DNA from: Chitinimonas taiwanensis DSM 18899 | GTDB taxonomy: Bacteria; Pseudomonadota; Gammaproteobacteria; Burkholderiales; Chitinimonadaceae | Assembly: GCF_900119825.1 (NCBI RefSeq) | Contig: NZ_FPKR01000016.1 | Coordinates: 1 to 64,000 of the forward strand | Reading direction: 5' to 3' | Length of the DNA: 64,000 nucleotides | Shown here: positions 34,334-43,866 of the stretch, one piece after another | Layout: every line of letters begins with the position of its first letter | How positions within the stretch are numbered: the first letter of the stretch is position 1 | The notes under the pieces: model-generated | The model's input: the letters and a program-made list of their open reading frames with translations, nothing else | The model's database searches: none | What the model was told of the DNA's origin: nothing | Program-made: the position numbers and the translations under genes

Positions 34334-36013
34334 TTATGCCGCTTGCTGATCCGCGCGGGCCGGGGTGTTGGCCTGGGCGCGGTTGGTAGCGCTGATCAGC
34401 GCCAGAATCGATGCAGTCACGATATTGCTGTGCAGGCCAACGCCGAACACGCTGCCCTCGATGCCGGGTGCGCTGACTTCAACAAAGGCCACCGCACGCG
34501 CATCGGCGCCATGGCCGAGCGAGCGCTCTTCATACGACATCACCTTGACCGGGTTGCCCAGTGCGGCGGCGGCAGCGGCAATCGGACCATTGCCGCTGCC
34601 ATGCAGGCGCTGCGACTGGCCGTTGATTTCCACTACCAGCTCGATGCCCTGCGCATTGCCGTCTTCGCGCAGATGATGGCCATGCAGACGAATCGGCTGC
34701 TGCGCGTCCAGGTATTCCTGACCAAACAGACGCCACAGCTCATCGGCACTGACCTCGGCGCCGGTGGCGTCGGTGTGCTTCTGCACCACACCGCTGAATT
34801 CCACCTGCAGACGGCGCGGCATGACCAGGCCGTAGTGGGCTTCGAGCAAATAGGCGATGCCACCCTTGCCCGACTGGCTGTTCACCCGGATCACCGATTC
34901 ATAGCTGCGCCCCACATCGGCTGGGTCGATCGGCAGATAGGGCACATCCCAGCTATCGCCGTCACGACGAGCCGCGAGCCCCTTCTTGATCGCATCCTGA
35001 TGCGAGCCGGAGAAGGCGGTGAACACCAGGTCGCCCACATAGGGGTGGCGCGGGTGGATGGGCAGCTGGGTGCAGTCTTCCACCGTGCGTGCCACCGCAT
35101 TGATGTCGGAAAAATCGAGGCCGGGATCGACGCCCTGGGTGTAGAGATTGAGCGCCAGCGTAACCAGGTCGACATTGCCGGTGCGTTCGCCATTGCCGAA
35201 CAGGCAGCCTTCCACGCGGTCGGCGCCGGCCAGCACGCCCAGTTCGGCCGCCGCCACGGCCGTGCCGCGGTCATTGTGTGGGTGCACGCTCAGCACCACG
35301 CAGTCGCGCCGGTCGAGCTTGCGGTGCATGAATTCGACCTGGTCGGCATACACATTCGGCGTGGCCGCTTCCACGGTGGCGGGCAGGTTGATGATCAGTT
35401 TCTTGCTCGGGGTTGGGTTCCAGGTGGCGATCACCGCATTGCACACCTCGAGCGCGAATTCCGGCTCGGTCTGGCTAAAGGTTTCCGGGCTGTACTGCAG
35501 AATCCACTCGGTTTCCGGGTGGGCTTCGGTCAGGGTCTTGATCAGGCTGACGGCTTCGACCGCCAGCTGTTTGACCTCGACCAGGCTCATACCGAACACC
35601 TGCTCGCGCCAGGGGCGGGCAGTGGCGTTGTACACATGCACGATGGCGCGCCGCGCGCCGATCAGCGATTCAACCGTGCGGCGGATCAGGTGTTCGCGTG
35701 CCTGGGTCAGCACCTCGATGGTCACATCTTGAGGAATGCGATCTTCCTCGATCAGCTTACGCACGAAATCGAAATCGGTCTGCGAGGCGGAGGGGAAGGC
35801 GACTTCGATCTCCTTCACGCCGATCTGCACCAGGGTCTCGAACATGCGCAGCTTGCGCTCGGCATTCATCGGTTCGAACAGCGCCTGGTTGCCATCGCGC
35901 AGATCGGTGCTCATCCAGATCGGGGCCTGGGTGATGGTCTTGCTGGGCCAGCTGCGCTCGGCCACCGGGAAGGCGGGAAAGGGGCGGTACTTGGTATTCG
36001 GGTTCTTCAACAT
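34334..36013 (-). CDS. leuA: 2-isopropylmalate synthase, long form
   Basis: 559 residues starting [15 protein letters not shown], the typical start of the long (LeuA2) branch, with GAGG before the ATG. Motifs: [11 protein letters not shown] (metal Asp), [12 protein letters not shown] with HxHND, and [14 protein letters not shown]. The last 130 residues are the leucine-feedback domain. Condenses 2-oxoisovalerate with acetyl-CoA, first step of leucine synthesis. Its start lies inside the end of a leucine-rich leader ORF (36007-36153). Confidence 0.96.
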   Translation of the reverse strand: MLKNPNTKYRPFPAFPVAERSWPSKTITQAPIWMSTDLRDGNQALFEPMNAERKLRMFETLVQIGVKEIEVAFPSASQTDFDFVRKLIEEDRIPQDVTIEVLTQAREHLIRRTVESLIGARRAIVHVYNATARPWREQVFGMSLVEVKQLAVEAVSLIKTLTEAHPETEWILQYSPETFSQTEPEFALEVCNAVIATWNPTPSKKLIINLPATVEAATPNVYADQVEFMHRKLDRRDCVVLSVHPHNDRGTAVAAAELGVLAGADRVEGCLFGNGERTGNVDLVTLALNLYTQGVDPGLDFSDINAVARTVEDCTQLPIHPRHPYVGDLVFTAFSGSHQDAIKKGLAARRDGDSWDVPYLPIDPADVGRSYESVIRVNSQSGKGGIAYLLEAHYGLVMPRRLQVEFSGVVQKHTDATGAEVSADELWRLFGQEYLDAQQPIRLHGHHLREDGNAQGIELVVEINGQSQRLHGSGNGPIAAAAAALGNPVKVMSYEERSLGHGADARAVAFVEVSAPGIEGSVFGVGLHSNIVTASILALISATNRAQANTPARADQQAA

Positions 36014-36153
36014 GCTAAGCCTCGTGCTCGTCGGGTAATCGGTGTGGATGCGACGTCCTGTTTGCGCGGAAACAGAGGGCTGCCGGGCAGTCGCGAACAC
36101 AGGGCCAGGCAACCGTTGCGCAGTCGTAGCAGTAGGCTGTGTAGGCGAAGCAT
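36007..36153 (-). CDS. Leucine-rich leader peptide 2, overlapping the leuA start
   Basis: 48 codons with a strong AGGAG eight bases before ATG. Begins [18 protein letters not shown]: eight Leu in the first 18 residues, three of them the uncommon codon CTA. The ORF ends TGT TGA, and leuA's ATG is within these bases (ATGTTGA), so the two overlap by 7 bases in different frames. Ribosome stalling at the Leu codons could control leuA by translational coupling. I see no T-run terminator between this ORF and leuA. Confidence 0.7.
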   Translation of the reverse strand: MLRLHSLLLRLRNGCLALCSRLPGSPLFPRKQDVASTPITRRARGLAC

Positions 36154-36256
36154 GGTGTGAACTCCTGGGTGGTTGGTGAAGCGGAAATAGCGTAGCGAGA
36201 ACGTGGCCAACCCTCGCGGGTAGCGATGCTCTTCAGGACTGGGAGTGATCAGGAAA

Positions 36257-36346
36257 TCAGGTGCGCGAGGTGCGCAGCAGCAAACCCAGGCCCGATGAGC
36301 GAGCTAGGGATAGTCGTAGCGATAGGGTTTGCTGACGGAAGGTCAT
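36257..36346 (-). CDS. Leucine-rich leader peptide 1 upstream of leuA
   Basis: 29 codons: MTFRQQTLSLRLSLARSSGL, then GLLLRTSRT. Four CTA Leu codons fall at alternate positions 8, 10, 12 and 14, an enrichment far above the CTG-biased neighbours. No strong ribosome-binding site precedes the ATG (GCGGGC). About 104 bases separate it from leader 2. In that gap GGTTGG and CCAACC could pair near leader 2's ribosome-binding site. A classical leu leader peptide is the best reading. A promoter TTGACC lies upstream at 36378-36383 but no convincing -10 was found. Confidence 0.6.
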   Translation of the reverse strand: MTFRQQTLSLRLSLARSSGLGLLLRTSRT

Positions 36347-36417
36347 GCCCGCAACCGTAAAGGCTGGCCCAAGGTCTGGTCAAGCGCTTTTTCTTGCCAA
36401 GCTTATGCCCAAACGTT

Positions 36418-37716
36418 TCACTCGGCGTGGTAACGCGCTTCCAGCCAGTCCAGCAGCTGGTAGCCAGCCATGCCCAGGCCGACTGCGGCACGGCTGAAGC
36501 CTGGCCAATGCGTGGGCAGGCGCGCATGTGGCAGGGCGGCAAACAGATTGAAGCGTTCGGGGTGACCGCTCATGGCTTCCGCCACCAGCTTGCCGGCCAG
36601 GCCAGTCAGCGCCAGACCATGGCCGCAGAAGCCTTGGGCAAAGTAGATGCCCTCATCCAGGCGCCCGAAATGTGGCAGCTTGTTCAGTGGTACATCCACC
36701 TGGCCACCCCAGGCATGGGCAATGGCCACATCGGCCAGCTGCGGGAACACGCTCAGCATGCGCTGGCGCGTGTTTTCGGCCCGGTCCACCGGTAGTCCCG
36801 TGCCGCGCCCGCCAAACAGCAGGCGGTGATCGCTGCTCAGGCGAAAGTAATTGAGCACCCGGTTGCTGTCCGCCACCGCGGCCCGGCTCGGCATCAACGC
36901 GGTGGCGCGCTCGGCACCCAGTGGTTCGGTGGCGACGATAAAGCTATCCACCGGCAGGAAGTAGCGTGCCAGCTCGGGCGATAGCGTTGCGGCCGCGGTA
37001 TTGACCGCAATCAGCAGCTGCTGGCAGCGCACGCTGCCCTGGGCTGTGCGCACCCGCCAGCTGTTGCCCTCGCGCTGCCAGCCCAGAACAGGCGATTGCT
37101 CGAACAGCTGCGCACCGGCCGCCTCCGCCGCTTGGGCCAGGCCCAGCGTATAGGCGAGCGGATCGAGATGCACCTCGTTAGGGTCGTACAGCGCGGCCAT
37201 ATAGGCCAGGCTATCGAGGTGGGCGGCAAGGGCGGGGCGGTCGAGCAGTTGGAATGCCTGGTAGCCGAATTGCATGGCCATATAGCGCTGCCAGTTGGCC
37301 AGCATCGCCTGCTGACCAGCATGGCAGGCCGCATACAGATAGCCGTTCTCGGTCAGATCGCAGGCAATACCAAAGCGCTGCACATTGTGCTTGAGCAGGC
37401 TCAGTGCCTCGCAACTCATCCCCCAGATCGCACGTGCCTTATCGAGCCCCAGCGCGCGCTCGACCACATCCATGCTGGCGGCCGTGCCCTGCAAGGCCTG
37501 ACCGCCATTACGTCCCGAGGCCTGCGCACCGATGCGCTCGGCTTCCAGCAAGGTGGCACTCACGCCACGCTCGGCCAGATAGAGCGCCGCCGACACACCG
37601 GTCAGGCCGCCCCCGATGATCACTACATCGCGCTGCGCATCCTGCTGCCAGCTTGGGCGCGTAGCTTGGGCTAATTGCCGTGTTGCATACCAGGAAGGAT
37701 TGATGGGTGGGTGCAT
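36418..37716 (-). CDS. FAD-dependent amino-acid/polyamine oxidase (DAO family)
   Basis: 432 residues from ATG 37716, giving HPPINPSWYATRQLA as in gamma-glutamylputrescine oxidase-like proteins; a GTG at 37758 is less likely. FAD motif DVVIIGGGLTGVSAALYLAE near residue 35, then ASGRNGGQ and the C-terminal GIYFAQGFCGHGLALTGLAG. Oxidises a primary or secondary amine; substrate not predictable. Inserted with the next lipoprotein gene between trpG and trpD. Confidence 0.85.
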   Translation of the reverse strand: MHPPINPSWYATRQLAQATRPSWQQDAQRDVVIIGGGLTGVSAALYLAERGVSATLLEAERIGAQASGRNGGQALQGTAASMDVVERALGLDKARAIWGMSCEALSLLKHNVQRFGIACDLTENGYLYAACHAGQQAMLANWQRYMAMQFGYQAFQLLDRPALAAHLDSLAYMAALYDPNEVHLDPLAYTLGLAQAAEAAGAQLFEQSPVLGWQREGNSWRVRTAQGSVRCQQLLIAVNTAAATLSPELARYFLPVDSFIVATEPLGAERATALMPSRAAVADSNRVLNYFRLSSDHRLLFGGRGTGLPVDRAENTRQRMLSVFPQLADVAIAHAWGGQVDVPLNKLPHFGRLDEGIYFAQGFCGHGLALTGLAGKLVAEAMSGHPERFNLFAALPHARLPTHWPGFSRAAVGLGMAGYQLLDWLEARYHAE

Positions 37717-37763
37717 AGGGGTCTGCCAATCTGGGGGGCTAAAGACGGGCAGACCCACCGTGC

Positions 37764-39266
37764 TTAGGTACGTGGCACTACGGGGATGCTAGGGACTTCC
37801 CGCTCAATGTAGATGAGCTTGCCAGTTCTATCGAAGACTTCCAATGCGTAAACCGGCCACTTACCCATCTGGGCCTTGGCAACGTCCGTTTTGATCCACA
37901 GCATGTGTGTATTTAGGTCGAATGAACCATCAGGATTCATAGCCGAGTTGGTTTTCACTTTATCGAATACCCAGCTTCCGCTGTTATCGCTGAATTTGCT
38001 CGGGGTGTAGGTCGCCCTCACACCACCTTCAGGTAAGCCAGGTCCTTTTACTACTGCATATGCAAATCCATCTTTGATCTTATTGTTGACTGAGTCATAG
38101 AGCTCAATCGCCATGTACTTGCAGTTTTCGAAGCAGGCAGTAGTGCTTGCGTTAGCCGGTTCAATGGACGTAAAGCCTGCCGGGTACTGATTCCCCTGTA
38201 GTAGCCATTTCCCCGCAGCATCGCGCTTGAATTGAAGGTCAACGCTGCGTTGATCCTTGTTGTTCCATGCCTTCATGCTTGACCGTTGCGCAGTGTCAAG
38301 TGCGAGGGTTAGCACGCCATCTTTGAAGCCCTGGATTTGGTAGCTGATTAACGTGCGCTTGATGCTCCTGTCGTAATCTGTGCTGGTGGAGGACGCCAAA
38401 TACTCTAGGTCCTTTGCCTCATCAGCTTTGGTATGCCCATAGCTCAGATAGTCGGGGTGAAGCAGAGCCAGAATTTCCTGGCCTTGCGTGAATTCGTTCA
38501 GGCTCAGGTGTTGCTTTGCGAGCTTCACCGAAGCCGCCACTGCCTCCAGCGCCTCGCTGCTGTCCGCATCGGCCTTCAAGGTGCTATTGCCCTGGCTGCC
38601 TCGTAGGCCGTCGCTGAGCGTGGCGCCATTCAGGCGGTTGCGCAGGGTGAACTGCTTGTTGTCCGCATCGATACTGACTTCGACTGCTTCCAGTACGGCA
38701 TCGAGCCCGGTCAGATCGGCAGCGAATACCTGGCGACGTAAATCGACCGAGCTGGGCACCTTGGCGGCATCCAGCAGTGGTTGAATACGCGCCTGCAGTG
38801 CGGCTTCCTGCTGGTCGAGCTGGGTCTTGCCCAGCTGGCTGAAGTTGGCTGCTGCGTAGAACTGCGCAGGCGACTGGCCGACGGCGCGGGCGACAATCAG
38901 TTCGCTCAGCGGCGTGACATTGAAGTGGCCATTGCCGTCCGCATCGGTTGCTGCCGCATGTAGCACATAGCTGGTGCCATTGGCGTCGCCCTGGGCGCGC
39001 AGCATGAACGGTGCCTTCATCTGGCTCACGTCAAAACTAAAGCTACCGTCGGCCTTGATGCCAGTGGCCTTCAGATTATTGAAGCCATCTTTGATGATGA
39101 TGGTGCCTTGCAGCGGCGCACCGGCCGCAGCAATACCGCTGACGGTGGTCAATGGGGTTACCGCGACAGGGGGCGGCGTCTGGCCGCTCTCACCGCCGCC
39201 ACCACAGGCACTCAGAGCAAGCATCGTAGCCAGCAAGAGGCTGGCGCGCGTCATGGGAAAATGCAT
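37764..39266 (-). CDS. Large lipoprotein of unknown function
   Basis: 500 residues from ATG 39266 (or MTRAS at 39254); the frame is open to 39356 but the earlier residues would precede the lipoprotein signal. MHFPMTRASLLLATMLALSAC gives lipobox LSAC followed by GGGG. Residues about 45-120 resemble a carboxypeptidase-regulatory-like beta domain (GTIIIKDGFNNLKATGIKAD), common in secreted proteins with this CGGGG start. The rest is unrecognised. Codon use in the last third is more AT-rich than neighbours. Confidence 0.7.
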   Translation of the reverse strand: MHFPMTRASLLLATMLALSACGGGGESGQTPPPVAVTPLTTVSGIAAAGAPLQGTIIIKDGFNNLKATGIKADGSFSFDVSQMKAPFMLRAQGDANGTSYVLHAAATDADGNGHFNVTPLSELIVARAVGQSPAQFYAAANFSQLGKTQLDQQEAALQARIQPLLDAAKVPSSVDLRRQVFAADLTGLDAVLEAVEVSIDADNKQFTLRNRLNGATLSDGLRGSQGNSTLKADADSSEALEAVAASVKLAKQHLSLNEFTQGQEILALLHPDYLSYGHTKADEAKDLEYLASSTSTDYDRSIKRTLISYQIQGFKDGVLTLALDTAQRSSMKAWNNKDQRSVDLQFKRDAAGKWLLQGNQYPAGFTSIEPANASTTACFENCKYMAIELYDSVNNKIKDGFAYAVVKGPGLPEGGVRATYTPSKFSDNSGSWVFDKVKTNSAMNPDGSFDLNTHMLWIKTDVAKAQMGKWPVYALEVFDRTGKLIYIEREVPSIPVVPRT

Positions 39267-39337
39267 TGAATATTTCTCTAAAGATTTGCTGAAAAAGTGC
39301 GCTACCCCTACCAAGGCGCTTGGCTGAGGCAGGCAAA

Positions 39338-39371
39338 TAAAAAAGCTCCAATTCACTGACGTGGTTGGAGC
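39338..39371 (-). terminator. Terminator after trpG
   Basis: Minus strand GCTCCAA, 13-base loop, TTGGAGC, then TTTTTTATTT. It ends the trpG unit before the lipoprotein gene, so trpG and trpD are not on one message. Confidence 0.8.
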
Positions 39372-39460
39372 AAAAGAATTTTACGATTTGATAATGTACT
39401 GAACAAGCCGTGCAGATGATTTGCGGCGGGTAAAAAATACCGCAAACCCCGCTCGAGTGA

Positions 39461-40030
39461 TCAGGCGTAGGTCTTGAGGAAGTTGTCCAGCATCTGGTGG
39501 CCGTGCTCGGTCAGGATGGCCTCGGGGTGGAATTGCACGCCTTCGATGGGCAGGGTCTTGTGGCGTACGCCCATGATCTCGCCATCGTCGGTCCAAGCGG
39601 TAATTTCTAGGCAGTCCGGGCAGCTCTCGCGTTCGATGACCAGCGAGTGGTAGCGCGTGGCGGTAAAGGGCGAGGGCAGGTCCTTGAAGGTGCCGACGCT
39701 GAGGTGGCGGACCGGTGAGGTCTTGCCATGCATGAGTTGCTTGGCGTGGATGATCTTGCCGCCGAAGGCTTGGCCGATGGACTGATGGCCAAGGCAGACG
39801 CCCAGAATTGGGATCTGCCCGGCGAAGCGCTGGATGGCGGCCACCGAGATGCCGGCCTCGCTCGGTGAGCAGGGGCCAGGCGATACCACCAGATACTGCG
39901 GCTGCTTGGCCGCGATTTCATCCAGGGTGATCTCGTCATTGCGATACACCTGCACCTCCTGGCCCAGCTCGCCGAAGTACTGCACCAGGTTGTAGGTAAA
40001 CGAGTCGTAGTTGTCGATCATCAGTAGCAT
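39461..40030 (-). CDS. trpG: Anthranilate synthase component II (glutamine amidotransferase)
   Basis: 189 residues from ATG 40030: [20 protein letters not shown]. Catalytic triad: Cys in [11 protein letters not shown], His and Glu in VQFHPEAIL. Supplies ammonia to TrpE, and often also to PabB. Now a single-gene unit divergent from the META/MliC lipoprotein gene. Confidence 0.96.
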   Translation of the reverse strand: MLLMIDNYDSFTYNLVQYFGELGQEVQVYRNDEITLDEIAAKQPQYLVVSPGPCSPSEAGISVAAIQRFAGQIPILGVCLGHQSIGQAFGGKIIHAKQLMHGKTSPVRHLSVGTFKDLPSPFTATRYHSLVIERESCPDCLEITAWTDDGEIMGVRHKTLPIEGVQFHPEAILTEHGHQMLDNFLKTYA

Positions 40031-40118
40031 GATGGCTCCAAGTTCAGCCGGCATTCATGCCGGCGCGGAAATACTGCGGCTTTTGCGGCTTTGCATGGCC
40101 GTGCAAGCGGAGGAAATA

Positions 40119-40811
40119 ATGCGTGCTTCCCTGTTATTGCTGGGCATTCTGACACTGGCGGGCTGCGCCTCCCAGTCCGGCCCGGCGGGCACCGCGTCGC
40201 CATCGAGCGTGCTCGGCGATCTGTTCTCCGCCGACCCCAAGCTGCTGGGGACGCGCTGGGTATGGGGGGATAGCAGCACAGCCAGCGGCCGCCAGCCGGC
40301 GCCGCGCAGCGGTATCTATCTGCTCGACTTCAGCAGCGCCCAGTTCATCCGCGTCACCGCCGATTGCAACCGTGGCAGCGCCAAGTACACGCTGGATGGC
40401 AAGGCTTTCAAGGCCGGCCCGGTGGCGCTGACTCGCATGGCCTGCGCACCGGGTGGGCAGGCTGGACGTTTTACCGCCGAACTGGCCCGCGCCGAGCGGG
40501 CCGAGATCAAGGACGGTGAACTGCTGCTTAGTCAGACTGCGGCCACGGCTAGCACCATGCGTTTCCTTGCTTTGCAGAGCAGGCGCTACGAATGCGCGGG
40601 CAAGCTGAAGTTTGGCCTGGTCGACTTGCCGGGCAAGGACGTGGCGCTGGAGTTTGATGGCCGCTATTACCGTGCTGCGGCGGTTACCGTGGCATCGGGT
40701 GTGGCCTATGAGGGGCAGGGCGTGCGTTTTCATGGCAAGGGCGATGAGGCGATGCTGGACCTGGGCGAACAGGCTTTGCGTGGCTGCAAGCTGCAGCCCG
40801 GCAAGTCCTGA
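40119..40811 (+). CDS. Lipoprotein with META/HslJ and MliC (lysozyme inhibitor) domains
   Basis: 230 residues from ATG 40119 with CGGAGGAAATA upstream. Signal ends LTLAGC. Residues about 40-140 match the META/HslJ fold (LLGTRWVWGD, VTADCNRGSAKYTLDG, LTRMACAPGG). Residues about 155-230 match MliC/PliC: YECAGKL, then ASGVAYEGQGVRFHGKGDEA and a final CK. The SGxxY and KGxxA loop residues that insert into the active site of c-type lysozyme are present. The predicted role is protection of peptidoglycan from host or environmental lysozyme. Confidence 0.78.
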   Translation: MRASLLLLGILTLAGCASQSGPAGTASPSSVLGDLFSADPKLLGTRWVWGDSSTASGRQPAPRSGIYLLDFSSAQFIRVTADCNRGSAKYTLDGKAFKAGPVALTRMACAPGGQAGRFTAELARAERAEIKDGELLLSQTAATASTMRFLALQSRRYECAGKLKFGLVDLPGKDVALEFDGRYYRAAAVTVASGVAYEGQGVRFHGKGDEAMLDLGEQALRGCKLQPGKS

Positions 40812-40818
40812 TGGCAAG

Positions 40819-40840
40819 CCGGCCGTTTGATGACGGCCGG
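40819..40840. terminator. Hairpin between convergent lipoprotein gene and trpE
   Basis: CCGGCCGT-TTGATG-ACGGCCGG, an 8-bp GC-rich stem without a T run, between two converging genes. Confidence 0.5.
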
Positions 40841-40848
40841 GCCAGTGC

Positions 40849-42312
40849 TCAGGCGTCCAGGCCCTTCTGAGCCAGCTCAGCCGCGCGCAGCACGGCACGT
40901 GCCTTGTTCTGGGTTTCCTGCCATTCCGAGGCGGGCACCGAATCGGCCACGATGCCGGCACCGGCCTGTACATACAGGGTCTTGTCCTTGATCACGGCGG
41001 TGCGCAGCGCAATCGCCACATCCATATCACCATTGAAGCCTAGGTAGCCGACCGCGCCCGAGTAGATGCCACGCTTGCTCGGCTCGAACTCGTCGATGAT
41101 CTGCATCGCACGTACCTTGGGCGCGCCCGATACCGTGCCAGCCGGGAAGGTGGCGCGCAGGATGTCCATATTGCTCATGCCGGGCTTGAGCACGGCTTCC
41201 ACGCTGGACACGATGTGCATCACATGCGAATAGCGTTCGACCACCCGGTCGTCGGTCACCTTGACCGAGCCGGTCTTGGCGACCCGGCCGATATCGTTGC
41301 GGCCCAGGTCCATCAGCATCACATGCTCGGCAATTTCCTTCGGATCGGCCAAGAGCTCAGCTTCCAGCGCCAGGTCTTCCTCACGCGTCTTACCGCGCGG
41401 GCGCGTGCCGGCAATCGGCCGCACCGTCACGGCACCGCCTTCGTGGCGCACCAGAATCTCGGGCGAGGCGCCGACGATATGGGTGTCACCGAGCTGGTAA
41501 TAGAACATATACGGCGAGGGATTGAGCGAGCGCAGCGCACGGTACAGCGTGATCGGCGACTGCTCGAAACGCATGCTCATGCGCTGGCTGAGCACCACCT
41601 GCATGATGTCGCCATCCAGGATGTACTGCTTAGCCTGCTCGACCGCTGCCTTGAACGGACCTTCGCCGAATTCGGACTTGGCGGTGGTGGTCGGTGTCGG
41701 TTCGGTGCGCGGCAGGCGCGCCGGCTCACGTAGTTGCATGCGTAGCTCGTGCAGACGCGAGTGGGCGCGGGTAAAGGCATGCGGCTGGCTCGGGTCGGCG
41801 TACACCACCAGATATAGCTTGCCGCTCAGATTATCGAAGATGGCGATTTCTTCGCTCAGCAGCAGCTGGATATCGGGTGCGCCGATCGGATCGGGCTTCT
41901 CGCACTGGGCCAGCTTCTTCTCGATCAGCCGTATGGTGTCGTAGCCGAAATAGCCGACTAGGCCGCCAGCAAAGCGCGGCAGGTCCTGGCGTGGCGGCAC
42001 CTTGAAGCGGGCCGAATAGGCTTCGATAAAGGCGAGCGGATCTCCCTCGTCGGTCTCCACCACCTGGCCGTTGGTGCTGACCTCGGTGCGCTTGCCGCGC
42101 ACGGTCAGGACGGTGCGCGCAGGCAGGCCGATAAAGCTGTAGCGACCGAAGCGTTCTCCACCGACCACCGATTCCAGCAGATAGGAATACGGCGCATCAG
42201 CAAGGCGCAGGTAGACAGAGAGCGGGGTGTAGAGATCGGCCAGACCTTCCTGGACGACGGGGATGCGGTTGTAGCCTTGACGCGCGAGCGCGTCGAATTC
42301 GAGTTCGGTCAT
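40849..42312 (-). CDS. trpE: Anthranilate synthase component I
   Basis: 487 residues. N-terminal Trp-feedback region carries [18 protein letters not shown]; chorismate-binding half carries [50 protein letters not shown] and [15 protein letters not shown]. Uses ammonia from TrpG to make anthranilate. Preceded by a short leader ORF with two Trp codons and a T run. Confidence 0.97.
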   Translation of the reverse strand: MTELEFDALARQGYNRIPVVQEGLADLYTPLSVYLRLADAPYSYLLESVVGGERFGRYSFIGLPARTVLTVRGKRTEVSTNGQVVETDEGDPLAFIEAYSARFKVPPRQDLPRFAGGLVGYFGYDTIRLIEKKLAQCEKPDPIGAPDIQLLLSEEIAIFDNLSGKLYLVVYADPSQPHAFTRAHSRLHELRMQLREPARLPRTEPTPTTTAKSEFGEGPFKAAVEQAKQYILDGDIMQVVLSQRMSMRFEQSPITLYRALRSLNPSPYMFYYQLGDTHIVGASPEILVRHEGGAVTVRPIAGTRPRGKTREEDLALEAELLADPKEIAEHVMLMDLGRNDIGRVAKTGSVKVTDDRVVERYSHVMHIVSSVEAVLKPGMSNMDILRATFPAGTVSGAPKVRAMQIIDEFEPSKRGIYSGAVGYLGFNGDMDVAIALRTAVIKDKTLYVQAGAGIVADSVPASEWQETQNKARAVLRAAELAQKGLDA

Positions 42313-42342
42313 GGCGAGCTTTCCGGGCAGAGGGGTGAAATG

Positions 42343-42379
42343 AAAAACCGGGAGGACGCGATTAGCGCCATCGCCAGGT
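42343..42379 (-). terminator. Possible trp attenuator
   Basis: On the minus strand GCGAT and ATCGC pair around GGCGCTA, overlapping the two Trp codons and stop of the leader ORF. ACC-x-GG can add an outer stem with CCGGT, interrupted by a 6-base bulge; TTTTTC follows. The stem is weak, so assignment as a terminator is tentative. Confidence 0.4.
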
Positions 42380-42409
42380 CAGCCCGCAGTGCTTGGAAAA
42401 AATCGTCAT
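42362..42409 (-). CDS. Putative trp leader peptide
   Basis: 15 codons: [15 protein letters not shown]. Two TGG codons at positions 12 and 14 close to the stop, a hairpin across them and a T run 15 bases on, all 50 bases before trpE. This is the plan of an attenuator leader, as in E. coli trpL (14 residues with WW). There is no clear ribosome-binding site; translation may be coupled to gph, which stops 23 bases upstream. Confidence 0.55.
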   Translation of the reverse strand: MTIFSKHCGLTWRWR

Positions 42410-42432
42410 GGTCAAAAGGCTATGTAGCGAAA

Positions 42433-43104
42433 CTACGAAAGGGAGTCGGCATTCTTCACGAATTCCACCGCCTCGACAAGGCTGTCGATATGGCCGTTGC
42501 ACGCGAGTCCACTCACGTCCTCATAGCCATAGCGAAGCAGCAGGCAGGGGGCGCCGGCATTCACTGCCGCGTCGCGGTCAAAGTGCGAGTCGCCGATCAT
42601 CAGCAGCGTGGCCGGTGCAATACCGAACTGCGCGCAGGTGTGCAGCAGCGGCAGCGGATGCGGCTTCTTCTGCGCCAGGCTGTCACCACCCAGTACCAGA
42701 TCGAAGTAATGGGCGAGTCCGGTGCGTTCGAGCAGCGGCAGCGAGAAGCGATAGGGCTTGTTGGTGACCACGGCTAGTTTGAGCCCGAGCGCTTGCAGCG
42801 CGTCCAACCCGGTGCGTACGCCAGGGTAGGGCTGGGTGGTATCGGCCAGCATGCGTTCATAGTGCTGGCAGAAGGCGGCCACACCGGCTTCATGCAGCTC
42901 CGGATGCGCCTGGCCATTGCGATCATCGGTCAGCGCACGGTGTACGAGCTGGGCCATGCCGCCGCCGACAAAACTCTCCAGGCGTGCCTGCGCAAGCTCA
43001 GGCAACTGGAAATCGGCACGCATCGCATTCGCGGCGCTGGCGAGGTCGGCAATCGTGTCGAGCAAGGTACCGTCGAGGTCGAGGGCAATGGCTTGGATGG
43101 GCAT
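42433..43104 (-). CDS. gph: Phosphoglycolate phosphatase
   Basis: 223 residues, HAD family: nucleophile DLDGTLLDT near residue 9, VVTNKP with the motif-II region, KKPHP lysine and GDSHFDRDAAVNAG. Removes phosphate from 2-phosphoglycolate. In the rpe-SDR-gph-trpE order on the minus strand, a known association of rpe and gph with trpE apart from the SDR. Confidence 0.93.
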   Translation of the reverse strand: MPIQAIALDLDGTLLDTIADLASAANAMRADFQLPELAQARLESFVGGGMAQLVHRALTDDRNGQAHPELHEAGVAAFCQHYERMLADTTQPYPGVRTGLDALQALGLKLAVVTNKPYRFSLPLLERTGLAHYFDLVLGGDSLAQKKPHPLPLLHTCAQFGIAPATLLMIGDSHFDRDAAVNAGAPCLLLRYGYEDVSGLACNGHIDSLVEAVEFVKNADSLS

Positions 43105-43110
43105 GGCGGC

Positions 43111-43863
43111 CTAACGGAAGTCGCGAATGTTCAGGATGGCGCCGAAGCCGATGTGCTCGCTGTGCAGCAAATCGAGGATTTCGCGGCCGCATTGATCTGG
43201 GTCGCTTAGCTCGCCCTCTGCCTTGTAGCGCTGGAACTGCGCCAGCATGGGGAAGTCGTCCGGGTGCGCACGGCGTATATCGGCCTGCATGCCGGTATCC
43301 ACCACACCGGGCGCGAGGGAGGCGATGCGGATGCCGTCGGCTAAGGCCGCCTGTTCCAGCCCCACGCAGCGGCTGTACATGTCGAGGCCGGCCTTGCTGG
43401 CGCAATAGGCGCTCCAGCTTGGATAGGGATTACGCCCGGCCCCTGAGCTGATATTGAGCACGCGCCTGTCACCGCGTCGGTGCTGGAAGTGGCGCAGGAA
43501 GGCGTTGCTGAGCTGCAAGGCCGCGCTCAGATTGACCGACAGGCAGTGCAGCAGCGCAGCGTCTTCATAGCGGCCCGCCGGGGCAATCGGGTCGACCACG
43601 CCAGCGTTATTGATCAGATAGACCCCATCCCAATCCAGGCTGGCTAGGGAACCGAAGACTTCCTCGGCCAGTTCGCTGACCAAGTCGGCCTGGGCCAGAT
43701 CGATGGCCACGAAGCGGTAGCCAGGCATGTCGGCGCCCAGCGCGTCGAGCTCGTGGCTCTCACCGCGCCCGAGCGCGATCAGCTGTCCGCCGCGCTCAGT
43801 AATGGCGCGGGCCAGGCCCAAGCCCAGTCCGCGCGCGGCGCCCGTGACGATATAGCAGCGCAT
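43111..43863 (-). CDS. Short-chain dehydrogenase (sepiapterin/benzil reductase-like)
   Basis: 250 residues. TGAARGLGLGLA at residue 8, NNAGVV near 88, Ser in NISSGAG and YCASK near 157. The motif order and HPDDFPMLAQFQRYKAEGEL near the end resemble the YueD/sepiapterin reductase branch. Lies between rpe (3 bases) and gph (6 bases), so co-transcribed with both; an unusual insertion in that gene pair. Confidence 0.85.
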   Translation of the reverse strand: MRCYIVTGAARGLGLGLARAITERGGQLIALGRGESHELDALGADMPGYRFVAIDLAQADLVSELAEEVFGSLASLDWDGVYLINNAGVVDPIAPAGRYEDAALLHCLSVNLSAALQLSNAFLRHFQHRRGDRRVLNISSGAGRNPYPSWSAYCASKAGLDMYSRCVGLEQAALADGIRIASLAPGVVDTGMQADIRRAHPDDFPMLAQFQRYKAEGELSDPDQCGREILDLLHSEHIGFGAILNIRDFR

Positions 43864-43866
43864 GGC

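Noticed and set aside
34343-36160. 605-codon open frame on the plus strand opposite leuA
   Set aside because: Antisense shadow of leuA and its leader; His/Gln-rich composition typical of reversed GC-rich genes.
36355-36383. Possible promoter TTGACC...TTACGG before leu leader 1
   Set aside because: The -10 is poor and would make leader 1 leaderless; not listed as a feature.
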